Shown: positions 35,740-44,945, counted from the stretch's first letter. The stretch is 64,000 nt of DNA from JAHJDS01 sp964569795 (GCA_964569795.1 CAZMVB010000014.1:52331-116330); one strand, 5' to 3'. Numbers and translations: made by a program. Notes: a model not told the origin generated them from the sequence alone.

Positions 35740-36942
35740 ATGAAAAACGTTGTTTTGTTGACGATTGACGCATGCCGAAAAGACGGGTTTGGCATATATG
35801 GCAATCCATCCGGGTTGACTCCATTCATTGACAGCCTTGCGGACAAATCAATTGTCTTCAACAAGGCCGTGGCCATTGGCCCCTATACCCAAGCCTCTTT
35901 TCCGGGTATTCTGTCTTCCTCATATTTCCTGGATTTTGGCTTACAGGAAACCTGCCCCAGAGAAAGGGTTTTAGTCTCCCAAGTCCTGAAGAAAGCGGGC
36001 GTGGCTACTGTGGGCATTCATTCCAATCCTTATTTGAGTGCGCACTTTGGCTGGGACAGGGGATGGGACCTTTTTGTCGATTTCATGGATCAGCAGGTAA
36101 CTCCGCACTTCCCGTTCATAAAAGGGGACCGCATCAACCGCAAGTCCAAGGTCTGGCTCAAATCCTATAAAATGAGCAAGTCGGAAAAATCATTTTTTAT
36201 GTGGGTTCACTATATGGAACCCCATGAGCCCTATATACCCGGAGCCAAAATTTTGGAGGAAATGTATCCGTCCTTGAGCATTGATGAAGAAACCATGTTC
36301 AGTTTATTTGAAAAATATGTGCTTAAACGGGACGTATCAGAGCCCGACAAAGTAGAATTGTTACGGCAATTCTATGCGGCCCATTACCGCGAGGTTGACC
36401 ACTTCATGGAACAGTTCTTCGATAATTTGGAATCACTCGAATTGCTGGACAATACCATAGTCATAATAACCGCGGACCACGGAGATGAATTCGGCGAACA
36501 CGGCAGTTTGTCACACGACAGCACGATGTACTCCGAACTCATTGACATCCCACTGATGATCTTCGATGCTGACAGATCCGACATGGAAACCTGCGATCAA
36601 CTGGTCAGCAATATAAACATACCTCCCACGGTGACCCACCTTCTCGAGGTCGAACCCGCCGCGGAATGGCGGGGCGTGTCTTTGCTATCGCCGCGCGAGA
36701 ATCTGCCGGCCGGCTGCTGGGGGGAGTGTATTCACAAAAAAGGTGAAAGCGCCAAGGGTGAAACCAGCAAGGTACGGTTTTACCAGGAAAACAGTCTGAA
36801 GATAATCTACCGGGAAAAGACGAACAACTGGGAAATGTACGATCTGAACGAGGACCCGGCGGAGCAGAACGATATATCCAAGTCGGCTGATGCGTCGCAT
36901 ATGATGGCAAAGCTCGAAACGGGCCTTGGTAAGGGCCATTAA
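35740..36942 (+). CDS. Sulfatase-superfamily hydrolase with Thr in the nucleophile position
   Basis: 400 residues, cytoplasmic (no signal peptide). Alkaline-phosphatase fold markers: VVLLTIDACRKDGFGIYG with the metal Asp near residue 10, and ITADHGDEFGEHGSLSHDS around residues 243-262 with metal Asp/His ligands. The position of the formylglycine signature C/S-x-P/A-x-R reads T50-Q-A-S-F, so formylglycine cannot form and the basic Arg is missing; Thr could be the nucleophile as in LtaS- or PMH-like relatives. Probably a phospho- or sulfo-ester hydrolase. First gene after the sigma-54 promoter. Confidence 0.82.
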   Translation: MKNVVLLTIDACRKDGFGIYGNPSGLTPFIDSLADKSIVFNKAVAIGPYTQASFPGILSSSYFLDFGLQETCPRERVLVSQVLKKAGVATVGIHSNPYLSAHFGWDRGWDLFVDFMDQQVTPHFPFIKGDRINRKSKVWLKSYKMSKSEKSFFMWVHYMEPHEPYIPGAKILEEMYPSLSIDEETMFSLFEKYVLKRDVSEPDKVELLRQFYAAHYREVDHFMEQFFDNLESLELLDNTIVIITADHGDEFGEHGSLSHDSTMYSELIDIPLMIFDADRSDMETCDQLVSNINIPPTVTHLLEVEPAAEWRGVSLLSPRENLPAGCWGECIHKKGESAKGETSKVRFYQENSLKIIYREKTNNWEMYDLNEDPAEQNDISKSADASHMMAKLETGLGKGH

Positions 36943-37016
36943 ATTCGGAGAGAAACGTGCCTGTCAACCGGCCATTCATTCTCAAAACAAACAGTAGGAA
37001 TCAAGGAGAATCTTGA

Positions 37017-37859
37017 ATGCCGATAAACAAAGAAATCAGCATGAAAAGAAAACGTCAGTGCGCAAAGCTGGTTGAAATTTCGAAGAATATCGTCAAAAAG
37101 GCCTTTGATCGGTTTCCAGAGGAAGAAATCGGGATAACCTGGACGGGCGGCAAAGACAGCGGGTTGAGTCTTTGGATCATCCGGATGGTGTGCCAGGAGC
37201 AGAATATCCCCATCCCTAAGACCATGATCATCGGCGAAGGCGACGAATTTGAGGAGATCAAGACTTTTGTGGAAAAATGGCGCAAAGACTGGAGTGTGCC
37301 CTTGGAGGTCTGCCGCAATGAGGACGTGCTTCGGGCCGCCGACCACACTTTAGGCGCGATAGTCAAGGTCGATGACCTCAACGAGCGCAACCAAGCGGAG
37401 TTGGGGCGCATTGGTTTTGATGAGGAAGAGTTCCCCTTTCAGGCCGAGTCTATTGAGGGCAACCATTTGATGAAGACGGTGGTTTTCAATGAGTGGCTGG
37501 AACGTAACAAGATCAAGGCCGTGTTTCAAGGGCTCCGCTGGGATGAGCATGTCGCCCGCTTTGACGATGAGTATTTCGAGCATGTAGAGGAGGGTTATCT
37601 GATACCGGAACACACCAGAATACGTCCCATTCTTCATTTCACGGAAAAGGATCTTTGGGACACCTACGCGGCCTTTGAAATCCCTTACAACATTCTATAC
37701 GAGCAAGGCTATCGCTCTCTGGGCGCCAAGACTGTCACCCGGAAGGATTCGGACCTGCCAGCGTGGGAGCAAGACATCGAGAACACCGAAGAGCGTGCCA
37801 CCAGAAGTCAGGACAAGGAACAGGCCATGGAGAAACTACGGATGCTGGGATACATGTAA
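37017..37859 (+). CDS. PP-loop ATP pyrophosphatase of the CysD/PAPS-reductase family
   Basis: 280 residues. PP-loop WTGGKDSGLSL at residue ~42, QGLRWDEHVAR around 182, RIRPILHFTEKDLWDTY around 202, and an end (TEERATRSQDKEQAMEKL then RMLGYM) that follows the C-terminus of sulfate adenylyltransferase subunit CysD. It lacks the ECGLH Cys of PAPS reductases. It may adenylate sulfate or another acid. No CysN-like GTPase partner is next to it, so it may work alone or do something else. ATG 37017 with AAGGAG; 74 nt after the hydrolase gene. Confidence 0.82.
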   Translation: MPINKEISMKRKRQCAKLVEISKNIVKKAFDRFPEEEIGITWTGGKDSGLSLWIIRMVCQEQNIPIPKTMIIGEGDEFEEIKTFVEKWRKDWSVPLEVCRNEDVLRAADHTLGAIVKVDDLNERNQAELGRIGFDEEEFPFQAESIEGNHLMKTVVFNEWLERNKIKAVFQGLRWDEHVARFDDEYFEHVEEGYLIPEHTRIRPILHFTEKDLWDTYAAFEIPYNILYEQGYRSLGAKTVTRKDSDLPAWEQDIENTEERATRSQDKEQAMEKLRMLGYM

Positions 37860-37939
37860 ATGGGCATATTCCGGGGTTCATATTGTTGCTGTCTGAAAAA
37901 CCGGCGGGATGCGGAGCTTGTCTAGGGGAGGGCGTTGAC

Positions 37940-39430
37940 ATGCGAAAAATAGTTATAATCTGCCTAGATGGCCTGAGTGCGTCTGTTGTGTACTTCATGG
38001 GCGAGGAGCTTTCCGTTTTCTCCGAGTTGAAGGAGAACGGGGTTTCCGGCAATGTCAAAAGCATGATGCCGGGCGCGAAAATGGTAGCCTGGGCGTGCGC
38101 CCAAATCGGTCAGGGGCCGCAGGTTTTGGACTTTTGGGATGACGTTTACCGGGATAATTTCTCCTATGATATTTCCAAGCCGGTGGACTCCAATATTTTT
38201 GGCACGCCTGAGGAAGTCAACTTCCGAAGAGACCCGCGGGATCCATTCTTCCGTTACCTCCTTAAAAGGGGCGATAAGGTAGCCATTATAGGCGTGCCCG
38301 GATCATGGCCGGTTCCCCGGGTAACTGGCGGCTACTGCCTGAGCTGCTCGATGACGCCCGGTCTGGGCCAGGGTTACACCTGGCCTCCCACCCTGCACAA
38401 CGAGATAAGCAGGTTGTCTGGAGAATACATTCTGGATGTACCTCTCACCGATGCCGGTCACAATTCCGAGGAATTTTCCGCTTGTGTGGAATCGATCCGG
38501 GCCATGGACGAGCAAAGGTTTGACCTGCTAAACTATTTTATAGCCAACAAGCAATGCGACACCATCATGCTGGGAGTTTCCGGACCCGGGAAAATGGCCC
38601 GTTTGTGCCATGAGTGTTTTGGCCCTGCAGGTCAAATCAGTGATAGCCGGGCGGAAACCATGCAGACCCTGCGGGACTATTACCTGTTCCTGGACGAGTC
38701 GATCGGCGAAGTGCGTGAAGCAATCGACCAAGACACGGTGATCATGCTGCTGAGCCCTCATGGTATTTTCAAGCTCGATGGTCGGCTGCGCTTGAACGAG
38801 TGGCTGATTGCCAAGGGCTATCTGACCTTGAAAAAAGAGCCGGCCAAACCGGCCGGTCTGTCTCCGAAGATCGTCAACTGGTCCAGGACAAAGGCCTGGT
38901 TCCAAGGTAGAGGCGGCCAGCTGTATCTCAACATCAAGGGCAGAGAAAAGTCCGGGACGGTTGTTAAGAAGGACTCGGCCGGCCTGGTAAACGAACTTGT
39001 GTCGGCCTTGTGCGATTTGACTGATTTGGACGGCGCTCGCCTTGAGGTGGAGGTCCTGCGGAGGGAAGAGGCGCATCCTGCCGACAAACCATCATTTGGC
39101 CCTGATCTGCTGGTCACGGTCGAAAATCACCGCTGGGAGATCAGCGACGAAGTCGGCCACAACGGACAGGTGGTCGGCCCAGCCCCTGAAGGGCTCGCTT
39201 CAATCGGCGATGCACCGGATGGCTATTGCAGTGTGTTCGGCCCCGGTCTCGAGGGCGTGGGCGACCAGGCTGAATTCCAAGTAACCGATATCGCCCCGAC
39301 CGTTTTGTCCATACGAGGCTTTGAAATTCCAGAGTACATGGAAGGGAAGCCTTTCGCGGAAATCCGCCTGAGCGAAGAGGAAAAGAAGCAAAAAGAGCTG
39401 GATCAGCGGCTCAGCTGGCTTGGCTACTAG
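37940..39430 (+). CDS. Type I phosphodiesterase / nucleotide pyrophosphatase-like protein
   Basis: 496 residues from ATG 37940 (GGGGAGGG upstream). Alkaline-phosphatase-superfamily core: KIVIICLDGLSASVV (metal Asp), PGAKMVAWACAQIG around the nucleophile, VIMLLSPHGIFKLDGRL with the metal His, and near the end SDEVGHNG plus QVTDIAPTVLSIRGFEIP, the typical family tail. No signal peptide. It was probably kept with the upstream hydrolase because they act on related phosphate, sulfate or phosphonate esters. The usual DxDH(G) motif is altered to SPHG, so activity needs testing. Confidence 0.78.
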   Translation: MRKIVIICLDGLSASVVYFMGEELSVFSELKENGVSGNVKSMMPGAKMVAWACAQIGQGPQVLDFWDDVYRDNFSYDISKPVDSNIFGTPEEVNFRRDPRDPFFRYLLKRGDKVAIIGVPGSWPVPRVTGGYCLSCSMTPGLGQGYTWPPTLHNEISRLSGEYILDVPLTDAGHNSEEFSACVESIRAMDEQRFDLLNYFIANKQCDTIMLGVSGPGKMARLCHECFGPAGQISDSRAETMQTLRDYYLFLDESIGEVREAIDQDTVIMLLSPHGIFKLDGRLRLNEWLIAKGYLTLKKEPAKPAGLSPKIVNWSRTKAWFQGRGGQLYLNIKGREKSGTVVKKDSAGLVNELVSALCDLTDLDGARLEVEVLRREEAHPADKPSFGPDLLVTVENHRWEISDEVGHNGQVVGPAPEGLASIGDAPDGYCSVFGPGLEGVGDQAEFQVTDIAPTVLSIRGFEIPEYMEGKPFAEIRLSEEEKKQKELDQRLSWLGY

Positions 39431-39461
39431 CACGTGCCTCGCAAACCGGGAAGGTTTTAAA

Positions 39462-40592
39462 ATGAGTAATATCGGAACTGCCGGGTCTCCGGTAAGCATC
39501 TACAACGCAGCCCGCGCTCATCGCGGGTACACCCTGCTGACACCCTACGCGTCCAAAAAATTCTTCTTGGTCGACATGTTGGGCCGTGTCGTTCATTACT
39601 GGGACACACAGTACCCGGCGGCCATGCACGGCGTGCTCTTGCCCAATGGGAACCTGCTTTACCTGGGCCAGCTGGATGAAGGACCCTTCAATCACGAGTT
39701 CGGGGGTGCCGCCGGGGCGCTGGTGGAGATGGACTGGGACGGCAAAGAAGTGTGGCGCCACGAGGATGTATTCTTTCACCACGACTTCTACCGCATGGAC
39801 AACGGCAACAACATGGTGCTGAGATTTGATGCTGCCCCGGATGACGTCGCCTCCAGGTTTCCCGGCGGAATAGCCGGCACCGAGCGAAAAGGTGTCGTGT
39901 GGTTCGCGTCCTTCCATGAAATCGATCCCGAAGGCAACGTGGTGTGGGAGTGGTACGGGTATGACCATTTCGATCCGGAGCTTGATGCGATGTGCCCCTT
40001 GGATCCCAGGTGCGAATGGGATCATTGCAATGCGGTAAAGGTGCTTCCGGACGGCAACGTCATGACTACATGCTTTAGTTTGAACAATATCTACATCATT
40101 GACAAATCAAGTAGTGATATCATCTGGCGGTGGGGGGCAAAAGAAGGTGAGTTGGCCCATCCTCACGATCCTACACTCTTGGAAAACGGAAATATTTTGG
40201 TTTTCGACAATGGACTGCACCGCCCAATGTCTCCGCCATCGTATTCTCGGGTCCTGGAAGTCAACAGAGAAACCGGTGAAATTGAATGGCTTTTCCAGGA
40301 AAGCAACACCGTGGACTTCTACGGGTCATATATCTCCGGTTGCCAAAGGCTTTCCAACGGCAACACTCTTATTTGCGTGGGCCCCAAGGGTCACTTTTTC
40401 GAAGTCACACCGGAGGGCGAAAAGGTTTGGGATTATGTGAATCCATTTTTTGAAGACGTACCTATCTTCAATATTGGGAGGACCAATGCCGTTTTCCGGG
40501 CCCACAGGTACGATCATGATTATTCCGGCCTTGAGGGCAAGACGTTGGATCCTCAAAGGCACTCAAACATAAATACCGTGTATGCGAGCTAA
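39462..40592 (+). CDS. Arylsulfotransferase (ASST)-like beta-propeller protein
   Basis: 376 residues from ATG 39462. Repeated blade motifs: GRVVHYWDTQ, HGVLLPNGNLLYLG, ALVEMDWDGKEVWRHE, HHDFYRMDNGNNMVL, WDHCNAVKVLPDGNVM, LAHPHDPTLLENGNILVFDN, RETGEIEWLFQ, GCQRLSNGNTLIC and VTPEGEKVWDYVNPF. This is the pattern of PAPS-independent arylsulfate sulfotransferases, whose active-site His residues are well represented here (H-H-D, W-D-H, H-P-H-D). Known AssT enzymes are periplasmic; this one has no signal peptide. It would move sulfuryl groups between phenol-type acceptors, or bind such compounds. Confidence 0.83.
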   Translation: MSNIGTAGSPVSIYNAARAHRGYTLLTPYASKKFFLVDMLGRVVHYWDTQYPAAMHGVLLPNGNLLYLGQLDEGPFNHEFGGAAGALVEMDWDGKEVWRHEDVFFHHDFYRMDNGNNMVLRFDAAPDDVASRFPGGIAGTERKGVVWFASFHEIDPEGNVVWEWYGYDHFDPELDAMCPLDPRCEWDHCNAVKVLPDGNVMTTCFSLNNIYIIDKSSSDIIWRWGAKEGELAHPHDPTLLENGNILVFDNGLHRPMSPPSYSRVLEVNRETGEIEWLFQESNTVDFYGSYISGCQRLSNGNTLICVGPKGHFFEVTPEGEKVWDYVNPFFEDVPIFNIGRTNAVFRAHRYDHDYSGLEGKTLDPQRHSNINTVYAS

Positions 40593-40769
40593 GAGAGTCA
40601 GGTGAATACTTGGCCTCATGGCAATCAAGGCTCTGAGTTGGCTTTAAGCCGAACTGTAAGAACAACGTCAGGGGGTTCCGTATAAAGTCGGCTCAGGAAC
40701 CACAAAATCTGGGCGCCGCAGCTACGTATGACCGCGCGGAAGGGCTGTCCAGGCAAGGAGGGGATTGAC

Positions 40770-41831
40770 ATGAAACGTTTTGTCTCTGACTTCTCCATTG
40801 TTTGTGGAGTTTGCTTTCTCGCCATATTGGTGATGACTCCGAACTCCTCTTGGGCAGGTAAAAAATACCTGCTAAGATATACCGGCCCCTATATGGGCAC
40901 ACATCCGACCGTAATTAACGCGTTTAACCCCTGGGCAAAGAAGGTAAAGAGCCTGAGCCGAGGGCGCCTGATTATAAAATGGTTCAACCCGAACACTATC
41001 TGTCCTAGGATTCATGAGTTCGACTGCGTAATAAACGGCACACTCGATATCGGCGGCCAATTCACCGGCTTGAACCCGGGTAAATTTCCCTTGAACGAAA
41101 TGCTGGACCTTCCCTTCCTGGTCCCTAGTGCCGAGGCAGGCAGTATGGTTGTATGGCATCTGAACAGACTTTATCCCGCCTGGCGCAACGAGTTCAAAAA
41201 GGTGAAGCTGCTGTGGCAATGGACTAGCGCAACTTTTCAGCTGCACACCACTCATAAACTGGTCAAGACCTTGGCTGACTTGAAGGGCTTGCGCATCATC
41301 GGGTGGAGCCCGACACTCAGGAAAATTATTAGGGCCCTAGGCGCCAATCCATTGGAAATCCACCCCACGGAAACCTATTTGGCCCTGGAAAGGGGCATGG
41401 CCGACGGAGTGTTGAGTCCGCTGGCCCCGGTGAGGTCCTTCAAGATAAATGAAGCGGCCAAGTATACAACCATCGCCAACATAAGCGTCGGTGCCTTCTG
41501 GATGGGAATGAACCGGAAAGAGTTTAAGAACCTGCCTAAAAACCTGCAGAATATTCTCGTCAATTCCACCGGCGAAAAAATGGCTCGACTCTGCGGAAAA
41601 ACCCTGGACCAGGGAGCCCGCCGGGACGCCATATGGATGAAGAAAAGGGGGCACATCTTTTACGTACTTCCCCCCGCTGAACTGGCACGGTGGCGGAAGG
41701 CTACGAACTCTATTCATGAGGAATGGCTGAAAAAGATGGAAGCCAAAGGCTACCGGAACGTCAGGGTTATATACAAAAAGCTTCTGAGCTTTGCCAAAAA
41801 ATATGCCGCAACCACCGGCAGGGGCTACTAG
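40770..41831 (+). CDS. TRAP transporter substrate-binding protein (DctP family)
   Basis: 353 residues from ATG 40770 (AAGGAGGGG upstream). Signal peptide ends near SSWAG. DctP features: YTGPYMGTHPTVINAFNPWA at the N-terminus, VINGTLDIGGQ, LADLKGLRIIGWSP (the Arg of this segment usually binds the substrate carboxylate), and LERGMADGVLSPLAPVRSFK. It delivers an organic anion from the periplasm to the fused DctQM membrane protein coded next. Substrate unknown; gene context suggests a sulfated or phosphorylated compound. Confidence 0.9.
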   Translation: MKRFVSDFSIVCGVCFLAILVMTPNSSWAGKKYLLRYTGPYMGTHPTVINAFNPWAKKVKSLSRGRLIIKWFNPNTICPRIHEFDCVINGTLDIGGQFTGLNPGKFPLNEMLDLPFLVPSAEAGSMVVWHLNRLYPAWRNEFKKVKLLWQWTSATFQLHTTHKLVKTLADLKGLRIIGWSPTLRKIIRALGANPLEIHPTETYLALERGMADGVLSPLAPVRSFKINEAAKYTTIANISVGAFWMGMNRKEFKNLPKNLQNILVNSTGEKMARLCGKTLDQGARRDAIWMKKRGHIFYVLPPAELARWRKATNSIHEEWLKKMEAKGYRNVRVIYKKLLSFAKKYAATTGRGY

Positions 41832-41838
41832 GAGCTGA

Positions 41839-41894
41839 CGTCATTGCCATGGCTGTAACAGGGGATGAGTCCAAGACCAGCCATGGCAATGACG
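41839..41894 (+). other. 17-bp perfect stem between TRAP genes
   Basis: 41839-41855 (CGTCATTGCCATGGCTG) is perfectly complementary to 41878-41894, with a 22-nt loop. Lying just after the dctP stop and before dctQM, it probably stabilises the binding-protein mRNA or partly terminates, giving more DctP than DctQM. Confidence 0.75.
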
Positions 41895-42012
41895 CCTTTA
41901 GGGATTGACAAACTTCATTACCGCACTTTATGGCATGAAAATAAAACCTGTGCGGGCGGGTCAACCATTGACTGATCGCTACAAAGATAGCCAACCGGAT
42001 AGAGGCTTTTTT

Positions 42013-43911
42013 ATGGGTAAGGTGCTGAAGATCTGCGCCAGCCGGCTAGAAGTCATCTTGGAGAGAATAAATTCCAAATTTATGCTCATTAGCGCGATTA
42101 TAGTAGGGTTGATGCCTATACCAGTCTTTCTGGATGTTTTGGCCCGTTTCCTCTTCAGCAAGTCCGTTCCTGGAGTCCTTGACATAGAAGAATTTAGTAT
42201 GGTTGTGATGGTTTTTTTCGCGCTGGCGTTTATTCAGCAAAAAAAAGAACATATACGCATTGATATTTTAACGTCCCGCCTGCCGCGTTCCGTAAACAAT
42301 GTGTTTGAGTGTTTCACCAGCACATTAAGCCTGGTGCTGTTTGTTCTGGTTGCCTATCAAACCTTTGCCCAGGCACTTAACAATACCTCCGAAGTCAGCC
42401 CTTCCCTGGGAATTCCGCTTTTTATATTCATGATTCTCGCCGCTATTGGTTCGGCTTTGCTTGCCCTTGTTCTTCTACGAGATTTCATCCGTTCAATCAT
42501 CAACCTAGTGGAAAACAAGCAGTGGCCATGGATTGTTGTGGCCTTGGCTGCTAGCATATCCTTTTTATGTCTGCCTGCGATTTTGACCTTTTACGATGTT
42601 GAGCTTAGCGGTGTGGTGGTTGGTTCATTGGGGATGCTTACCCTGGTGACATTAATGATGTTGGGAATGCCAATCGGGTTTGCCATGGCAACCACAGGAT
42701 TTATCGGGCTTTCGGTCGTCCACTTGTCTTTCAACGCAGCATTGGGTACCCTGGGGGTGGCTCCCTATGCAACTACAACTTCGTTCATTCTGGCTGTGGT
42801 GCCCCTTTTCATTTTAATGGGAGAGTTGGCATTTTATTCCGGCATCGGCAGTGATTTGTTCAGCTCTGCCAACACGTGGTTTGGAAGAATGCCTGGCGGG
42901 TTGTCAATGGCATCGGTAGGAGGGTGCGCCGGTTTTGCAGCAGTGTGCGGCGACAGCTTGGCCACCGCCATTGCAATGGGTTCGGTTGCGCTGCCTGAGA
43001 TGGAGAAGAGGAAATATTCTATTAAGCTCGCCACGGGGGCGCTGGCTGCGGGCGGTACACTTGGAATCCTTATCCCACCCAGCATTGGTTTTATTTTTTA
43101 TGCCATTATAACTGAAGAATCAATCGGAAAACTGTTCATTGCGGGAATCTTACCCGGCCTGATCATGACGTTATTGTTTATGTTAACAATTTACCTCATT
43201 GCGATTACCAATCCAGCCGCGGCGCCAAGGGGTGAGAAATATTCCTTTAAAGAAAAGATAATTTCTCTTAAAGGAATCATAGGCATGCTCCTCCTTTTTA
43301 TATTAATTCTTGGGGGAATTTTAGGAGGGATTTTCAGCCCAACCGAGGGAGGCGCCGTGGGGGCGGTGGGGGCTTTCGCCTATGCATTGCTTAGGCGCCG
43401 TATCTCGTTCCAAACTTTAGTCAATGCACTAAGGGATACGATGGATATAACTTGTAAGTTACTTACTATTTTGATCGGAGTGGGTATATTGGGATATTTC
43501 CTGGCCGCCACACAGCTTCCGTTCGAATTGGCAAACATAGTCACCGGCCTAAAAGTTAACCGCTATATTATATTGATATGCGTCCTTATTCTTTTCATGA
43601 TTCTGGGTTGCCTGATGAATGTAATTCCCATGCTTTTATTGACATTGCCAGCAATCTTTCCGGCGATCAAGTCCCTGGGGTTCGATCCTATATGGTTTGG
43701 AGTAATAAGTGTCATAATTATGGAGATGGGACAGATCACCCCCCCGGTAGGGGTAAATGTCTTCGCGCTCTGCAGTGTTGCTAAGGGAGTGCCCATGGGA
43801 ACCATTTTTTCGGGAATATTCCCGTTTTTCATTTGTATGGTGATAACGTGCGTTATTCTCATATTGTTCCCACAAATAGCCACGGTCCTGCCTAACCTTT
43901 TATTTAAATAA
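42013..43911 (+). CDS. TRAP transporter fused small/large permease (DctQM)
   Basis: 632 residues from ATG 42013, chosen for AGAGG at 42001-42005; an in-frame TTG at 41905 lacks one. Residues ~1-185 are the four-helix DctQ part (PGVLDIEEFSMVVMVFFALA, KKEHIRIDILTSRLP). After a linker helix, residues ~200-630 are DctM (LMMLGMPIGFAMATTGFIGL, GGLSMASVGGCAGFAAVCGDS, GTLGILIPPSIGFIFYAI, GQITPPVGVNVFAL). Complete, about 16-17 membrane helices. It uses the sodium or proton gradient. It closes the sigma-54 cluster. Confidence 0.93.
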   Translation: MGKVLKICASRLEVILERINSKFMLISAIIVGLMPIPVFLDVLARFLFSKSVPGVLDIEEFSMVVMVFFALAFIQQKKEHIRIDILTSRLPRSVNNVFECFTSTLSLVLFVLVAYQTFAQALNNTSEVSPSLGIPLFIFMILAAIGSALLALVLLRDFIRSIINLVENKQWPWIVVALAASISFLCLPAILTFYDVELSGVVVGSLGMLTLVTLMMLGMPIGFAMATTGFIGLSVVHLSFNAALGTLGVAPYATTTSFILAVVPLFILMGELAFYSGIGSDLFSSANTWFGRMPGGLSMASVGGCAGFAAVCGDSLATAIAMGSVALPEMEKRKYSIKLATGALAAGGTLGILIPPSIGFIFYAIITEESIGKLFIAGILPGLIMTLLFMLTIYLIAITNPAAAPRGEKYSFKEKIISLKGIIGMLLLFILILGGILGGIFSPTEGGAVGAVGAFAYALLRRRISFQTLVNALRDTMDITCKLLTILIGVGILGYFLAATQLPFELANIVTGLKVNRYIILICVLILFMILGCLMNVIPMLLLTLPAIFPAIKSLGFDPIWFGVISVIIMEMGQITPPVGVNVFALCSVAKGVPMGTIFSGIFPFFICMVITCVILILFPQIATVLPNLLFK

Positions 43912-43982
43912 TTTTATGTTCGCTTTTCAGTATTGGTATATAGTCAGAGTCTTCGGCAAGTTGAGGGGTTAATTTTTAACTG

Positions 43983-44146
43983 CATTATTCATGAAGAAGT
44001 ATGGGGCGGCGGCGTAAGCCAGTATACAAGGCTTGTTTCACGATCGTATTGACAGCTACGCCGCCGGTTGAAAATCACGCCAATTCCCTTTTCGCCATTG
44101 GTATCATCCGCCTAGCTACGACGCCTCGTGAATAACCCGGGCTAGG
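43983..44146. repeat. MITE-like element or IS remnant
   Basis: Ends TTATTCATGAAG (43984 on) and, inverted, CTCGTGAATAACCCGGGC (44125 on) form short inverted ends; inside is a 9-bp GGCGGCGTA/TACGCCGCC pairing (44008-44016 with 44057-44065). The right-end motif recurs at 54549-54570. No coding frame. Confidence 0.45.
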
Positions 44147-44853
44147 TAGGTGACCTGCCTTCATTCAAAGTACCACCATTTGAATTAGATCCTGTGGAGG
44201 TCACCCCGAAATTGGTCCGGCCGGAAGGAAAAACATACTCCGGGGCCAGTAGTCAGCATACCGGAGAGCTGTGCGGTCTGAAGGTATGGGTGCCCTCTAT
44301 TGACCCGGACCTCTCGCCGAAAAGTAAAGATAATGGTCCATTATTTTGACTGCCCGGAGACTGGGGTGATTCAAGGTATACGCCCTATCCAAGAACACCC
44401 CATCCACCGCCTGACCCAGACGGCCGATCTAATGGATCGTTTATCGAACCGATTTATCGAAAACACAAAGCCTCCCATTAATCCCAGCCGCATGTCCGGT
44501 ATCAGGCACGATGTTGGTATTTCTCATCGTCGGCCACCTCGTATGGTGGCTCAAGACCGGATTCAGGGTGCCGCATCGGTCAGCCAATGTCTCGAACTTA
44601 ATCCTCTCTTTAAAATAGCGCCCTTTTCGCTGGTGTGGAAAGGCGGTGAGCATCGAAACAGTCTGTTGCTTGCACTGTCCCGAGCCGTCAGGAATGACGT
44701 TATCAACAACCAATTTGGGTGTGATTTTGGGTGTGATTTTTTGTCGAAAACCTGCCAAAACCTGCTAAAATCTGCCAGAGTTGCCATTTAAATACTTCGT
44801 AATATCAAAGACTTCCTTAAATATGAGGAGGTTAGGAAGTCAAGGGGTCCGGG
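44147..44853. other. Degenerate stretch before the right att site
   Basis: No frame with recognisable homology. A GGGTGTGATTTT direct repeat lies at 44717-44740. It may be what remains of island 2's own recombination module. Confidence 0.35.
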
Positions 44854-44898
44854 CTACGAATCCAAAGGCCGCAAGTTCGAATCTTGCAGGGCGCGCCA
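44854..44898 (+). repeat. Right-most att copy: end of island 2
   Basis: Third identical 45-nt copy of the tRNA-Arg 3' end; chromosome resumes after it. Confidence 0.92.
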
Positions 44899-44908
44899 AT
44901 GAATTCAG

Positions 44909-44945
44909 GGGGTTAGGGCGTGGGGCCTGACCCCTTTAAGCTTTT
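44909..44945 (+). terminator. Original chromosomal terminator of tRNA-Arg
   Basis: GGGGTTAGG (44909-44917) pairs with CCTGACCCC (44926-44934), followed by TTTAAGCTTTT. It was presumably behind the tRNA before the islands entered; the left end of island 1 carries a near copy. Confidence 0.75.

Larger units (their letters stand above)
30440..44898. mobile_element. Island 2: second tRNA-Arg-bounded segment (about 14.5 kb)
   Basis: Lies between the second and third 45-nt att copies. Composition is intermediate between island 1 cargo and the chromosome. It carries an inactivated IS481-type element, a sigma-54-controlled catabolic cluster and IS debris. It has no integrase and no GGGTAGA arm sites, so it probably came in earlier by a related integrase and has since lost it. 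Confidence 0.75.

Noticed and set aside
44300..44791. 163-residue gene near the right att site
   Set aside because: No ribosome site, no family and no coding-like composition; treated as degenerate DNA.
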